From positions 233,672 through 297,671 of the forward strand of contig NZ_RJVG01000006.1 of NCBI RefSeq assembly GCF_003752155.1: a DNA stretch of 64,000 nucleotides, given 5' to 3'. This document shows positions 63,977 through 64,000 of the stretch, in pieces. The notes under the pieces are model-generated. The model was given only the letters and a program-made list of their open reading frames with translations. It did no database searches and was not told the origin of the DNA. Every line of letters starts with the position of its first letter. Positions within the stretch are counted from its first letter, which is position 1. The DNA is from Mobilisporobacter senegalensis. GTDB lineage: Bacteria > Bacillota > Clostridia > Lachnospirales > Lachnospiraceae. The translations under genes were made by a program, and so were the position numbers.

Positions 63977-64000
63977 TATAATTAGTTATGCGATTAACTA

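Overview
The window looks like a chromosomal segment of a low-GC, spore-former-type Firmicute, most likely a polysaccharide-degrading Lachnospiraceae (Lachnoclostridium / 'Clostridium phytofermentans' type). This is inferred from the strong AGGAGG ribosome binding sites, AT-rich intergenic DNA, YesM-type kinases, very large secreted multi-domain glycosidases, GTG/TTG starts and methyl-accepting chemotaxis receptors. No rRNA, tRNA, CRISPR array or transposase gene was found.

Layout. (1) 1-11224, minus strand: a chitin-utilisation locus. It runs N,N'-diacetylchitobiose phosphorylase, a phosphohexomutase, a secreted GH18 chitinase, a sensor histidine kinase, and an ABC sugar importer (lipoprotein, MalF-type permease, start of a MalG-type permease). 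Together they give extracellular chitin cleavage, dimer import, phosphorolysis to GlcNAc plus GlcNAc-1-P, and isomerisation to GlcNAc-6-P. (2) 11358-14447: a chloramphenicol acetyltransferase behind a leader peptide and a sequestered RBS, a small membrane protein, about 1.1 kb without conventional genes that holds a palindromic repeat array, a 26-codon ORF and a cyclic-di-GMP-I riboswitch, and the membrane protein that riboswitch should control. (3) 14604-37494, minus strand: a furanoside-type locus. It holds a YtfQ/YtfR/YtfT/YjfF-like importer, a second YesM-type kinase, a lipoprotein with two fused periplasmic-binding domains, a 1886-residue PA14/GH43 protein and a 2745-residue PA14/GH2 protein.

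(4) 37868-42812: a uracil-DNA-glycosylase-like protein, a chemoreceptor paired with an AraC-type response regulator, an MmcQ/YjbR protein and a zinc-ribbon membrane protein. (5) 43205-46044: leuCD with a divergent LysR regulator. (6) 46179-49450: an ABC exporter with a divergent TetR regulator and duplicated operator candidates. (7) 49541-54407: mutY, a Cache chemoreceptor, and ilvN-ilvC. (8) 54666-62147: an LCP cell-wall protein, two GT2 glycosyltransferases, a short cobalamin-dependent methionine synthase and a homocysteine methyltransferase/MTHFR fusion. (9) 62439-63829: a PadR regulator with a DUF1700-like membrane partner.

The two most unusual signals are non-coding. One is a family of about 140-bp palindromic elements at 13.0, 42.9 and 62.3 kb (with a relic at 37.7 kb): the ends and one side domain are conserved, but each location carries a different internal sequence that is still a near-perfect inverted repeat. 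The other is a 132-bp element present twice (953-1084 and 36247-36378, 6 differences, no gaps), each time immediately downstream of a solute-binding-protein gene inside an ABC sugar operon. A further puzzle is that neither sugar locus has a response regulator next to its histidine kinase.
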